From JAXDAY01 sp034679345 (lineage in GTDB: Bacteria > Eisenbacteria > RBG-16-71-46 > CAIMUX01 > VGJL01): a stretch of 64,000 nucleotides of DNA. A program made the translations under genes and the position numbers. Below are positions 34,819 to 44,147 of this stretch, piece after piece (position 1 is the first letter of the stretch; the number at the start of each line of letters is the position of its first letter). The DNA lies in NCBI GenBank assembly GCA_034679345.1, contig JAXDAY010000009.1, positions 1 to 64,000 of the forward strand, in the 5' to 3' direction. The notes below the pieces were generated by a model, which saw nothing but the letters and a program-made list of their open reading frames with translations, was not told the DNA's origin and did not search any database.

Positions 34819-35979
34819 TCACGGGAACAACCGATCAGCCGCCACCCACTCGACGAACTCAGCCGCTGGAAGCACGATGACCCCATCCTCCATCTCCAGG
34901 CGGCGGTTGCCGCCGTAGAGAAGAATCCGGCGAACCAGTCCATTCAACCCGTCGATTGCCCGCAGACCGCGCACGGAAGCCGCGCTGACGCTCGACCCGG
35001 CCTTGACTTCAATGGCCACAAATTCGCTTCCGCGCCGCAGCAGGAAGTCGACCTCCGTATCGCGCGACTCTCCGGGCGCCCAGTAGTACCACTCCTCGAA
35101 GAGGCCGCGATAGTCCCGGTAGCTTCGCAGAAGCTCCGCCACCCACCCTTCCAGCAGAGACCCTCGCTCCTCGGCCGTGGGTCTTGAGTACTGACGCTTG
35201 ACGGCCCGGACCAGCCCGGGGTCACACCAATATAGCTTGGGGTGCCTCCGCTCTTTCACGCGTAGCCTTCCCTCGTAGGCAGGAAGGAGATATGCCAGGA
35301 GCGTATCCTCCAATATGGTGACATACCCGGTAACGGTCGATCGCGCTACCTGGGCGTCCCGAGCCAGCCCTGCAATGTTCAGCGTCTGTCCGTGGAAGAG
35401 CGCGGCAACCGGGAGGAATCGCGCGAATCCAGGTAGATTGCGCACGATTGCCTCGGACTGGATCTCCTCCCGGAGGTACATCTGCACATAGGCTTCGAGA
35501 GCTTCCTGCGGGACGGGCGCGCTCCACACGACGGGCAGACTCCCCCACCGAAGTACCCGCTCGAGCTGGAACGCCTGCCCTAACTCCTCCGGCAGAAAGG
35601 GATGCATCATCCTGCGCACGGCCCTTCCCGCCAGGAGATTCGTTCCGCTCTGCTTCAGCTTCCGGGCGGAGGAACCGCATAGCACGAATCTGAGCTTTCG
35701 CTCCTCCATGAATCGATGGACCTCGTTGAGGAGCTGGGGCAGGCGTTGGACCTCGTCCAGCACCACGAGCGATCCGGGCTTCAGGCTCCGCATCTCCCCG
35801 GCGAAGAGGTCGACTCTCGCCAGGTAGGACTGATAGAGCGCTTCGTCCAGCAGGTTGACCGTGTAGGACTTGGGGAAGGTGGCACGAAGCCATGTGCTCT
35901 TGCCGGTTCCCCTCGGTCCAAAGAGGAAGAAGGAACCCTTCGGGGGCTTGAGCACTCGGGGGAAGTCCGTAGCTGCCAT
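34819..35979 (-). CDS. AAA+ ATPase of the DUF4143 (COG1373) family
   Basis: 386 residues from ATG 35979; GGCGAG is a weak ribosome binding site, and codons further upstream have no homology. Walker A is GPRGTGKST, Walker B LVVLDEVQRLP, and sensor 1 LCGSSARKLKQSG. The C-terminal DUF4143 part has GLARDAQVARSTVTGYVTIL (winged helix) and the nuclease-like segment EVDFLLRRGSEFVAIEVKAG, which resembles a PD-(D/E)xK core (D...ExK). These are widespread, patchily distributed ATPases whose role is unknown; some are linked to mobile DNA. It is single-gene, in a region of broken elements, so transfer is likely. Confidence 0.85.
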   Translation of the reverse strand: MAATDFPRVLKPPKGSFFLFGPRGTGKSTWLRATFPKSYTVNLLDEALYQSYLARVDLFAGEMRSLKPGSLVVLDEVQRLPQLLNEVHRFMEERKLRFVLCGSSARKLKQSGTNLLAGRAVRRMMHPFLPEELGQAFQLERVLRWGSLPVVWSAPVPQEALEAYVQMYLREEIQSEAIVRNLPGFARFLPVAALFHGQTLNIAGLARDAQVARSTVTGYVTILEDTLLAYLLPAYEGRLRVKERRHPKLYWCDPGLVRAVKRQYSRPTAEERGSLLEGWVAELLRSYRDYRGLFEEWYYWAPGESRDTEVDFLLRRGSEFVAIEVKAGSSVSAASVRGLRAIDGLNGLVRRILLYGGNRRLEMEDGVIVLPAAEFVEWVAADRLFP

Positions 35980-36155
35980 CTCGCCGTCATATTTCGCCGC
36001 AAAATGACGCCGAGTCAACAAGAAAGTCGCCCGTCTACTTCGCGCCCCTCGCAGGCCCCGCCGGATGCGGGGGCAGCCGCCGGGTCCAGCCAGCCCATTC
36101 GAGCCTGTAACCGATCCCCCCTCCGGCGCGATCAATGGACCGGAAGGAGGACGCC

Positions 36156-36686
36156 ATGGGGAATCGGACACTCGTGTTCATCCTGTGTGCGGTCATCGCT
36201 TGCGCCGCCGGGAGCGCCGCCTTCGCATCGATCATGCTGAAGGACGGCCTCTTCGCGAACGGAGGGGGTGCGATGACGGGCGCCGGGCGGACCGTCATCG
36301 CGACGGTGGGGCAGGTCGCATCGACCGTCGCGGCTGCCCCATCCCACGAGGTCCGGCAAGGCTTCTGGTACCACACCGCCCAGTTCTGCTCCGGAGCGGA
36401 TGAGCGGGCGACCGCCGACTCACGGCGGCTCTGGCTCTCCCCCGCGCAGCCGAATCCCTCGCGTGGCGCGACGGTCTTTCGCCTGTCGATCCCGGAGCGC
36501 GACCACGTCGCGCTAAAGCTCTACGACGTGGCCGGTCGTGAGGTGGCGAGTCTCCTCGACGGAGAGATGGAAGCGGGTGCGCACACGTGCGCGCTCGAAG
36601 CGGGCGATCTGCCGAGCGGAATCTACTTTTGTCGATTGACCGCGGGGCGGTCGGCGCGCACCGCGCGCCTCGCCCTGTTGAGGTGA
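36156..36686 (+). CDS. Small secreted protein with GQ...GFW module and FlgD-like tail
   Basis: 176 residues; ATG 36156 follows GGAAGGAGG. A signal peptide (LVFILCAVIACAAGSAAFA) is followed by a short module with VIATVGQVAS and VRQGFWYH, a pattern seen in front of such tails in related bacteria, and then the FlgD-like tail (AQPNPSRGATVF, LYDVAGREVASLLDG, LPSGIYFCRL). It is essentially a minimal client: signal, small module, tail. It is 63 bases upstream of the next gene in the same direction and probably co-transcribed. Confidence 0.75.
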   Translation: MGNRTLVFILCAVIACAAGSAAFASIMLKDGLFANGGGAMTGAGRTVIATVGQVASTVAAAPSHEVRQGFWYHTAQFCSGADERATADSRRLWLSPAQPNPSRGATVFRLSIPERDHVALKLYDVAGREVASLLDGEMEAGAHTCALEAGDLPSGIYFCRLTAGRSARTARLALLR

Positions 36687-36749
36687 GTCGTGCGCGTCCC
36701 AGGAAGAAGTCCACACGAATCCCGGCGTTCCCATCCCAGGAGGTCCGCC

Positions 36750-38978
36750 ATGCGAGCGAAGTCGCTCTGGATCTGTCTGATCGCCCTGGCCGCGTCCTCG
36801 GCCGCGATGGCGATCCCCCGCACCCTCAACTATCAAGGAGTCCTCACCGACCCGAATGGAGTTCCCATCGAAGGTCGACACGAGTTGATCTTCCGCCTCT
36901 ACGACGTCGAGTCGGAGGGGGAGCCGCTCTGGTCGGAGACCGACTCGATCACCGTCGTCCATGGGGTCATGAACGCGGTTCTGGGTCATGCCGAGCCCAT
37001 CGACCTTGACTTTAGCGACCGTTACTGGCTCGGAATCTCCGTCGACGGCGAGGCGGAGATGGCGCCGCGCGCCGAGTTGACCGCCTCCCCTTATGCGATC
37101 CACGCCGCGCTCGCCGACTCCGTGCTCGGCGGCGGAGCCGGGATCGGCGGCTCGGGGACGGCGAACCAGGTGGCCAAGTTCACTGCCGGCCACGCGATCG
37201 GCAACTCGATCCTCTGCGACACGGGAACGAATGTGGGCCTCGGCGCGGGCTTCACGAGCCCTACCTGTCGGTTGCAGATTCACAGCGACGAAGCGGTCAT
37301 CCGCCTCACGACCCCGGCGTCCGGGGCGGCCTGGAACGACGGACTGCAGATCGGCCCCATGACCACCAACTCGTTCAATTACGACGTGTGGAACCGCGAG
37401 GCCGGCTGGCTCCGGTTCGGCACGAACAACGCCGAGCGAATGACCGTCGCCTCCGGTGGCGATGTGGGGATCGGGACCTCCTCGCCGGCCGCGAAGCTCC
37501 ATGTCGCGGCATACGGCGGGCTCGCGAACCTGCGCCTGCAGAACACCCATGTGGACGGAGACTCGTGGGAATTCCAGTCCGGCGTAACGGGATGGAGCGA
37601 CCACTACTTCGGGATCAAGAACATCGACGCGGGGCTCCTCGCCATGGTCGTTCGCGACAACGGCAATGTGGGCGTGGGAGTCGCGTCAGCGCCGACCGAG
37701 AAGCTGCAGGTCAACGGGACGATCCACTCCATGACCGGCGGATTCAGGTTCCCGGACGGGACGGTCCAGACGACGGCCGCGTCGGGCGGCGGAGGGATCG
37801 GCGGAGGGGGATCGACCGGATACATTCCCAAGTTCACCGGAACGGGCTCCACGATCGGCAACTCGGTGGTGCGGGAAGCCGCGAACGGCGACATCGGCTT
37901 GCAGGTGGCTCCCGCGGCGACGCTCCATCTCCACAAGGTGGGCGAGACAGCGGCGATCCGGATCACCGACGGCAACACCGGCACCACATCGACCGACGGC
38001 CTGGAGATCTCGCTCCCCGGCGGGTTCACCGACGCGCAGATCTGGAATCGCGAGAACGGAAAGCTATCCTTTGGGACGAACGGAGTGGAGCGGATCGCCA
38101 TCGCCGCCGGCGGGCAGGTGGATGTGAAACACGCCATGACCGTGACGGCGGTCGTCTCCCCTGCTATCTGGTCGATGTGCACGCTCACGGGGAACACTCA
38201 TGCACAGGCGGTCTACGGCGTGGCGAACCCCGCTCCCGGCTACGGCTTCGGCGGGCTCTTCCAGAGCACGGGCTGCGGCGTGAAGGGAGAGGTTTCGGAG
38301 CTGACGACCGGCGGCCAGACCTACAAGGGGGTCGAGGGGCGCGCCGAGTCGCTCACCGGGACCATCCAGGGCGTCTATGGATACGGCGCATCGGTTAATG
38401 GCGGGACGAAGTACGGCGTGAAGGGGTTCGTCCAGGGGCCGGGCACAAACTACGCCGTCTACGGGAGCCACGGTGGCGGAGCCGGCACCTACTACGCCGG
38501 CTACTTCGACGGAAATGTGCAGGTCAACGGCAACCTCGCGGTGAGTGGGACGAAGGCCTTCCGGATCGATCATCCGGCCGATCCCGCGAACAAGTACCTG
38601 AACCACTTCTGCATGGAGTCGGATCAGGTGCTCAATGTCTACGGCGGCAACGCCGTGCTCGACGCGGCGGGAGAGGCGTGGGTGGAACTCCCCGCCTACT
38701 TCGATGCGGTGAATCGCGAGCCGCGCTACCAGCTCACCTGTGTCGGCGGATTCGCGCCGGTCTATGTGGCGGAGAAGATCGCGGACCATCGGTTCAAGAT
38801 CGCCGGCGGGCAGACCGGGCTCGAGATCTCGTGGCAGGTGACGGCGGTTCGCAGCGACGCAGCGGCGGAGAAGTACCGGCTGCCCGCGGAGCAGGAGAAG
38901 CCGGCCGAGGAACGCGGCCTCTACATGAACCCGGAGCTGTACGGGATGACCGATTCGATGCGGATCGGCGGCCGATAG
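36750..38978 (+). CDS. Large secreted tail-fibre-like structural protein
   Basis: 742 residues; ATG 36750 follows AGGAGGTCCGCC. After a signal peptide comes the widespread N-terminal module RTLNYQGVLTDPNGVPIEGR, LIFRLYDVESEG and TASPYAIHA. The centre has glycine-rich hinge repeats (GGAGIGGSGTANQVAKF and GGGIGGGGSTGYIPKF) and repeated beta units (NGKLSFGTNGVERIAIA; WLRFGTNNAERMTVASGGDV), the style of phage tail-fibre or intramolecular-chaperone proteins. It ends PELYGMTDSMRIGGR without a FlgD tail. It is probably a trimeric surface fibre. Its relation to the small upstream protein suggests a shared structure. Confidence 0.75.
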   Translation: MRAKSLWICLIALAASSAAMAIPRTLNYQGVLTDPNGVPIEGRHELIFRLYDVESEGEPLWSETDSITVVHGVMNAVLGHAEPIDLDFSDRYWLGISVDGEAEMAPRAELTASPYAIHAALADSVLGGGAGIGGSGTANQVAKFTAGHAIGNSILCDTGTNVGLGAGFTSPTCRLQIHSDEAVIRLTTPASGAAWNDGLQIGPMTTNSFNYDVWNREAGWLRFGTNNAERMTVASGGDVGIGTSSPAAKLHVAAYGGLANLRLQNTHVDGDSWEFQSGVTGWSDHYFGIKNIDAGLLAMVVRDNGNVGVGVASAPTEKLQVNGTIHSMTGGFRFPDGTVQTTAASGGGGIGGGGSTGYIPKFTGTGSTIGNSVVREAANGDIGLQVAPAATLHLHKVGETAAIRITDGNTGTTSTDGLEISLPGGFTDAQIWNRENGKLSFGTNGVERIAIAAGGQVDVKHAMTVTAVVSPAIWSMCTLTGNTHAQAVYGVANPAPGYGFGGLFQSTGCGVKGEVSELTTGGQTYKGVEGRAESLTGTIQGVYGYGASVNGGTKYGVKGFVQGPGTNYAVYGSHGGGAGTYYAGYFDGNVQVNGNLAVSGTKAFRIDHPADPANKYLNHFCMESDQVLNVYGGNAVLDAAGEAWVELPAYFDAVNREPRYQLTCVGGFAPVYVAEKIADHRFKIAGGQTGLEISWQVTAVRSDAAAEKYRLPAEQEKPAEERGLYMNPELYGMTDSMRIGGR

Positions 38979-39186
38979 GAGATTCCAAGCCGCCAGGCAC
39001 ATGTCCACGCACCTCCCGGTCGCGGGTCACCGAGCATCGAGGCGGGCAGCGGAGGGCATCGATCTGAGGACCATCAGGACTGACGACGCCCCCACCCCGA
39101 TCGCTGGTGCGATTCCCAGATACTGTGCAGCCGCGCAGACTGATCGTCGATGCCTGAATCAGGAACGCACCGCCGTCGCCGAGTTG

Positions 39187-40449
39187 TCACATGCTTCGGT
39201 CGGCTCGGCCAGACCTCAGCCCAGTCACCCAGTCAGCGGAGTAGAGGCAGAGAAACGGAATGACCGGGTAGTGGTACCTCGGGTTCCCAAAAGACACCAC
39301 TCCCACAAACCCGACATACAGAATGAAGCCGAACCCCACCAACTCCGGCCGTAGGCCCAGCACCCCTTTCCGCCACTTGCTGACAAGCCAACCGAGACTG
39401 CCGACCCAGACCAACAGATACGGAATCTGGAGACACAGCATACCCGCGTAGTCTATCGGGCTATACGAGCGGACAGAATCAACTCCCCGAACGCCCTTTA
39501 GATTCCATCTCAACGCCTGCGCATCATCCGCGTAGAGATGATAGACCTTCATGGGAATGAGTTTGACAATTCGGACAGGATCACTCCAGATAGCCCTTAG
39601 CGCGATTCTCATAGCAAGTCTATCTGCATCGACTTCCGGGAGTCCCAGGGCTCTCACCCTCTCAAGGGGGATCTCCGTAAACCCCCCATTCGCTCCCGGG
39701 CCGTTCCCTATGAGAAGGTTGATGCCCGCATTCGTTGAAACGGGAACTAGGCCCCCAAGCACACGAGCGTTGCGCGCTGTCCAAGGAACCAGAACGCCGA
39801 GCGCAACGACCATCGTGACCAGAAGACGCGTCCTCAATTCCTTCCGGGCGATCGTGCTTCCGCAAAACGCGGCGAGCAACAATGGAATCCCAAGGGCATA
39901 GGGACGCGTCAATGTCGCCAGCCCGATGAACACTGCTCCAAGAACGACTCCCCATCGCGCCGTAGTGCAGAAGAGCAACATCCCCGAGAGCAACAGAAAC
40001 TGAAATAGGATTGAGTCTGATATCAGCGAGGCGTAGGCCACTTGGCTTGGAAACACGGCCATCATGATGATTCCGAGTCGCAGAGACTTCCTCTTCCGTT
40101 CCGGCGACGAAACCAAGATGCGGTCGAATAGGAGGAAACATAGGGGTACGGTCATCGCACCAAGGATTGCGTTGGCCAGTTTCCCGGTCATTACCGACGG
40201 ACCGGCAATTTGGAAGACGGCTGCGAGGAATCCAGGGTATCCGACGGGAAGGTACGCCGTCGGCAAACCATCCACACCCAGGTAGCCAATGCCGTTTGCC
40301 AGCCCTACTGCACGATCGTAGTACCATCGAAAGTCACTCACGGGCGCGGCCGGCATTACCCAGATCCAAAGTAGTCGCACGACGAGAGCGAGCAACGTCA
40401 TCGGCACGATCAGATGCACCGACCCGCGTTGCTTCGCAATCTGAATCAA
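39187..40449 (-). CDS. Polytopic GT-C-type glycosyltransferase (ArnT/PMT-like)
   Basis: 420 residues; the start is TTG 40449, seven bases after GGAGA. About ten membrane helices are visible. The first outer loop carries an acidic pair region SDFRWYYDRA and LPTAYLPVGYPG, the site where GT-C enzymes (family 39/83) bind the polyprenyl-phosphate sugar. Later loops have TRPYALGIPLL and the mixed tail GNPRYHYPVIPFLCLYSADW. It would transfer a sugar from a lipid carrier to a protein or lipid outside the membrane. Lower GC than its neighbours and its position beside a gene remnant suggest acquisition. The acceptor is unknown. Confidence 0.8.
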   Translation of the reverse strand: MIQIAKQRGSVHLIVPMTLLALVVRLLWIWVMPAAPVSDFRWYYDRAVGLANGIGYLGVDGLPTAYLPVGYPGFLAAVFQIAGPSVMTGKLANAILGAMTVPLCFLLFDRILVSSPERKRKSLRLGIIMMAVFPSQVAYASLISDSILFQFLLLSGMLLFCTTARWGVVLGAVFIGLATLTRPYALGIPLLLAAFCGSTIARKELRTRLLVTMVVALGVLVPWTARNARVLGGLVPVSTNAGINLLIGNGPGANGGFTEIPLERVRALGLPEVDADRLAMRIALRAIWSDPVRIVKLIPMKVYHLYADDAQALRWNLKGVRGVDSVRSYSPIDYAGMLCLQIPYLLVWVGSLGWLVSKWRKGVLGLRPELVGFGFILYVGFVGVVSFGNPRYHYPVIPFLCLYSADWVTGLRSGRADRSM

Positions 40450-40505
40450 ACGGAAGTCTCCTGACCGGGCAGCTTTGACATGTGGTTCACCCGGCCACGA
40501 AGGAT

Positions 40506-40640
40506 ACCCCTGTCATCGTGCTCACCGAGATCGAAATACTTGGAGCAATAGTAGCGTTTGATGCAGGGGAGGGCATCGAGTATTGCCGGAACACCGAACT
40601 GGGGGTGCGCTGTTGCGACCTCTACGGCAATAGCTGTCGC
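40506..40640 (+). pseudogene. Beta-helix protein remnant
   Basis: The plus strand reads GAIVAFDAGEGIEYCRNTEL then GVRCCDLYGNSC. This resembles the coil before the end of beta-helix proteins like that at 32735 (ELECCDVWGNERGDY). There is no start, and the frame is lost after GNS. An overlapping minus-strand frame also looks protein-like (ALPCIKRYYCSKYFDLGEHD), so the identification is tentative. Confidence 0.45.
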
Positions 40641-40828
40641 GGAGTCGCTGTCACGGGATCTTCTCGGAGTACGGCGCGTCATCGCCACCTTGGATCCCGA
40701 TGAGTTTGCCGAGACCATTTCCTATCGGCGTTCAGGCCGCACACCCACGGATCCGCTCCTCATCGGGTTTACGCGGGCGCCCAAGCGGCGTTGCCATGGG
40801 CGCATGCCGTCACCAGCCGCAGTGTCAT

Positions 40829-43063
40829 TCATTGCAGCATGACAACGCGCGCGGTTCTCGTCCCCTCGGCGGTCGCCAGCCGGGTCAGATAGACCCCCGG
40901 CGCGACCTTGCGCTCCATCTCATCCCGGCCATTCCATCGAAGATCATGCCGGCCGGCAGGCAACTCGCCGTCGTGCAGGGTCCGGACCTTCCGTCCCATG
41001 ATGTCGTAGACGGCCGCACGGACGGTGCACCGGACCGGCAGGGTGAGTTGGAGCGAGGCACGCCCCGAGGCTGGACTCGGAGAAACGGCCAGATCCAGGG
41101 CAGGGACGCTCTCGGCTCCCTCGGAAGATCCAGGCGATCGTTCGCACTGCTTTGACCCGACCTGCAACCCGGACTCCCAGCTGGCGATATAGATATGGTC
41201 ATCGGAAACCGCCACATCGCCGCAGACCCCCGTGTGGATGCTCCCGAGATACCGGGGGCGAAGGGGATCCCCGACATCGACGACCTGGACCCCGCAATCG
41301 TCGCCTGCGAGATAGACGGTATTGCCCGAAACGGCGATGCCGGGTGGCGGCGATCCACCACTTGCGAGCACGGGTACACAGGCGATGGCCCGAGGGTGCT
41401 GGGGATTCGAGATGTCGATCACCTGAAAGCGGGAATCACGGCCGAGGAGGTAGGCGTGAGAACCGGTAACCGCAACGCAGCCCATCCCCTGGTAGATGCT
41501 CGGCCACGCGTCGGAGATCTCCAACTCGCCTACGAGCCGAGGGTCGTGGGGGTCGGAGACGTCGAATACCCGGAGTCCGATCGAGACTTCCTGGACGTAG
41601 ACGAAGTCGCCAGATACCGCCACTCCGAACCCGTCGTTGGGCGTGTGCACCGTTGCGATGATCCGCGGGTCCTCGGGATTCGAGATGTCGATCACCTGGA
41701 GGAAGCCGGCGCCCGCGCGATCATTCCCCGCGACATAGGCAAACGTTCCGGATACGGTGATGCAATAAGGTATCTCCGCGCTCATCACGGTGCCGACGAT
41801 CCGGAGATCCTGTGGATTCGAGATGTCGATCACCTCGAGCGAGCGGCAGTAGCCGCCGAGATCTTGACCGACGAGATAGGCATGGTCGCCGGAGACGGCC
41901 AGCGCAGCAAACCAGGCGGAGATGTCCACGTTGCCCACGATCCGGGGATTCCGGGGATCGGTGATATCGACCGCCTGAACCCTGCCGCACTCCCAAACAA
42001 TGGCATGGTTCCCCGAGATCTCCACGCCGAGTGCGAGATCCGGCGTTTGCACGCTGCCCGTCACGGGGGGGCTCTCGGAATGGGTGATGTCGATCACATG
42101 AAGATAGCCGCCCCCATCTGAAACATAGGCGTGGTGACCGGATACCGCCACGTCCGTTGCGCCTCCCGCGTAGGTGCGACCCAAGGTCCGGGGATTTTCC
42201 GGATCGGTGACATCGATCACGTAGAAACTGCCGCCGGGCGCACAGCTATCGTAGCTGCTCACGTAGGCGATGTTGTCCGCGACGACCACACCCCCTCCTC
42301 CGCCGTCCAACGGAAGTTCGCCGACGAGACGGGGATTTCCGGGTTCCGTGATGTCCACCACCCAGAAAGCTTCAGGATCCTCCCCATCACTGACGTAGGC
42401 GTGGCTCCCTGAGACCGCAATGGCACAGCCGGCCGACGGTGTGCTCAGGTTTCCGACAACCCGCGGGATCCGAGGGTCCGTGATGTCGACGACACACAAC
42501 CCCTCGACGCCAACGATGTAGGCGTAGTTGCCGGAAACAGCCAACTCCAGGGCCTGGCTGCAGCCGCCGCTAGCTACACTCGTCGGGTTGCGCGGATCCG
42601 ATATGTCGATCACCCACAGTCCCGCCTGAAAATCGTAGGCGGCGACGTACGCGTACGTCCCCGAGACTGCCACGCCCGACCCGGACCAGCCCTCGTCGAG
42701 ACGCGCCACGATCGACGGGCTGAGGGGATCCGAGATGTCGATGACCTGGAATTCATAACCGCCAACCAAGTAGGCGTATTCTCCGGAGACGACCACGTCC
42801 TCGGCATACGCTTGCCCGTTGGCGGTTCCGACAACCATGGGTATCAACGGATCGGTCACATCCACGATCACGAGACCACAATTCCTGTCCGCGACGTATG
42901 CATAGTCGCCCGCGACATCCACGCTGTAGGCCGCGCAGGGCAAGGTGGCACTCCCCGTGCAGTGAAGGTAGTCGCTGTAGTCGATGCAGTCGGCCCGGCA
43001 TGGATCGATTGTAGGGAACATTCCGAACAGCCCGACCAAGACGGCGAGTGCGGACACTCTCAT
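40829..43063 (-). CDS. Secreted LVIVD-repeat propeller protein with FlgD-like tail
   Basis: 744 residues from ATG 43063, which follows AGGGAGGATTCGGCC. A signal peptide (ALAVLVGLFGMFPTIDPCRA) is followed by roughly thirteen LVIVD repeats of about 45 residues with VIDISDPxxPRxVGxVxxP and VAVSGxxAYVAG as consensus, then a FlgD-like tail (VSPSPASGRASLQL, VYDIMGRKVRTLHDG, RWNGRDEMERKVAPGVYL). It is a paralogue of the protein at 20492 but with more regular repeats. It is probably a surface-exposed binding protein. The promoter is a TATAAT at 43121-43126. Confidence 0.85.
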   Translation of the reverse strand: MRVSALAVLVGLFGMFPTIDPCRADCIDYSDYLHCTGSATLPCAAYSVDVAGDYAYVADRNCGLVIVDVTDPLIPMVVGTANGQAYAEDVVVSGEYAYLVGGYEFQVIDISDPLSPSIVARLDEGWSGSGVAVSGTYAYVAAYDFQAGLWVIDISDPRNPTSVASGGCSQALELAVSGNYAYIVGVEGLCVVDITDPRIPRVVGNLSTPSAGCAIAVSGSHAYVSDGEDPEAFWVVDITEPGNPRLVGELPLDGGGGGVVVADNIAYVSSYDSCAPGGSFYVIDVTDPENPRTLGRTYAGGATDVAVSGHHAYVSDGGGYLHVIDITHSESPPVTGSVQTPDLALGVEISGNHAIVWECGRVQAVDITDPRNPRIVGNVDISAWFAALAVSGDHAYLVGQDLGGYCRSLEVIDISNPQDLRIVGTVMSAEIPYCITVSGTFAYVAGNDRAGAGFLQVIDISNPEDPRIIATVHTPNDGFGVAVSGDFVYVQEVSIGLRVFDVSDPHDPRLVGELEISDAWPSIYQGMGCVAVTGSHAYLLGRDSRFQVIDISNPQHPRAIACVPVLASGGSPPPGIAVSGNTVYLAGDDCGVQVVDVGDPLRPRYLGSIHTGVCGDVAVSDDHIYIASWESGLQVGSKQCERSPGSSEGAESVPALDLAVSPSPASGRASLQLTLPVRCTVRAAVYDIMGRKVRTLHDGELPAGRHDLRWNGRDEMERKVAPGVYLTRLATAEGTRTARVVMLQ

Positions 43064-43120
43064 GGCCGAATCCTCCCTTAACATCCGTTTCGCCAAGCCT
43101 TCGATCATATGGTCGCAAAG

Positions 43121-43126
43121 ATTATA
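43121..43126 (-). promoter_or_regulatory. -10 box for the LVIVD gene
   Basis: TATAAT on the minus strand in the context GCGCTATAATCTT, about 58 bases before the ATG. No -35 consensus is seen. The same 13-base string lies before the kinase gene at 14921. Confidence 0.45.
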
Positions 43127-43587
43127 GCGCCGCAGCCGCATCACTTCACCTCTCATTGGAAGCGACGGACGACGGCGCCGGCGATGATCTCGGTCCAGCA
43201 GGCCTCCGGATGGGCGGAGGAGGTGCGCGGCGATGGCTGGCCGGTTCCGTGCCCTTGACGGTCAGGTCGCGCGCCCCCACGGCGGCATTGCCATCGCGCT
43301 CCTCCGTGGCCGGCTTCTCGCTGCCCACCGCGTTCAGGACTGTCATGATCGCTTCCTTCCTGCCAAGCCGGACCCATGCGGCCGCGGCGCGGACTCCCGA
43401 CGAGAATCTTCGGACAGGAAGGCGTCAGCGGGGCGTCAAGGCCCGACGGGGCCAGGTCAAAAAACGTCAAGGCGATGACAGGATCCCTGTTGCGTTTTCT
43501 CTCCGCCGATATGATGATGCGCCCCGGCCACGCCCCGCCGCTGCGCGGGGATCGAGGGATGGGTTGTTATCGGTTGGGAGGTGCACC
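43127..43587. other. Intergenic region
   Basis: About 460 bases between the LVIVD promoter and the lysine-rich microprotein. A 66-codon minus-strand frame (43146-43346, MTVLNAVGSEKPATEE...) has a GGAAGCG before its ATG but no recognisable homology and a proline-rich end. It is not called. Nothing else was seen. Confidence 0.35.
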
Positions 43588-43704
43588 ATGGCAGCGTGCG
43601 GATCCAAGATGAAGGCCGGCGCCAAGGCCGCCCCGAAGAAGGCGGCGGCGAAGAAGACGACAGCGAAGAAGACGACGACCAAGAAGGCCGCGAAGAAGAA
43701 GTAG
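43588..43704 (+). CDS. Lysine/alanine-rich microprotein (histone H1/AlgP-tail-like)
   Basis: 38 residues; GGGAGGTG lies five bases before ATG 43588. The sequence is MAACGSKMKAGAKAAPKK followed by AAAKKTT and AKKTTTKKAAKKK, a repeat of AKK/TKK units like the DNA-binding tails of bacterial H1-like proteins. It should bind DNA or RNA by charge. It lies 290 bases upstream of a small membrane protein and heme oxygenase on the same strand and may or may not share their promoter. The single Cys near the start is unusual for such tails. The strong ribosome binding site argues that it is a real gene. Confidence 0.65.
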   Translation: MAACGSKMKAGAKAAPKKAAAKKTTAKKTTTKKAAKKK

Positions 43705-43994
43705 CGCCGCTCGCCTTTCCACCGCGGGCGCCCGCCGTGAGCCGGCCGGACGCCCGCGCTTCGTTTCCCCTTCTCTGGGACTCCCCCGTTGACCTCGCCG
43801 CCAGCCCGGGCCACTGCTCCCGCCCAGCCCGTCGTTGACTCCCCCCACCCCCGGCCGCTATGTTCCTCCGTTGCCGCGACACGGTCGTTCGGATGTGCGC
43901 GGAGAGAGCCCGCCGCCGAGCCGCCCGATCTCCAGTGGACCCGGGCGGCCACTTCCCGCGTCGAGCGGAATCCACCGCCCATGGAGGGGATCGC

Positions 43995-44117
43995 ATGAAG
44001 TTCCGCGTTCCGGCATGGCTCGGACGCCTCGGCGTCGTCGGGTTCCTGTTCTTTCTCGTCAAGGGACTCCTCTGGCTGGCCATCCCCGCGCTCATCGCGA
44101 AGGACGTGCTCAAGTGA
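43995..44117 (+). CDS. Small membrane protein upstream of heme oxygenase
   Basis: 40 residues; GGAGGGG lies four bases before ATG 43995. One membrane helix (VVGFLFFLVKGLLWLAIPAL) is flanked by MKFRVPAWLGR and a short AKDVLK end, giving a cytosolic N-terminus by charge. It lies 30 bases upstream of heme oxygenase, so the two are probably in one operon. It could anchor the oxygenase or a reductase at the membrane. No family recognised. Confidence 0.65.
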   Translation: MKFRVPAWLGRLGVVGFLFFLVKGLLWLAIPALIAKDVLK

Positions 44118-44147
44118 AGAATCCGACCGCTTGCATGGGAGGCTGAA

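Noticed and set aside
43146..43346. A 66-codon minus-strand frame in the region before the Lys-rich microprotein
   Set aside because: A moderate ribosome binding site but no homology and a low-complexity proline-rich end; not enough support for a gene.
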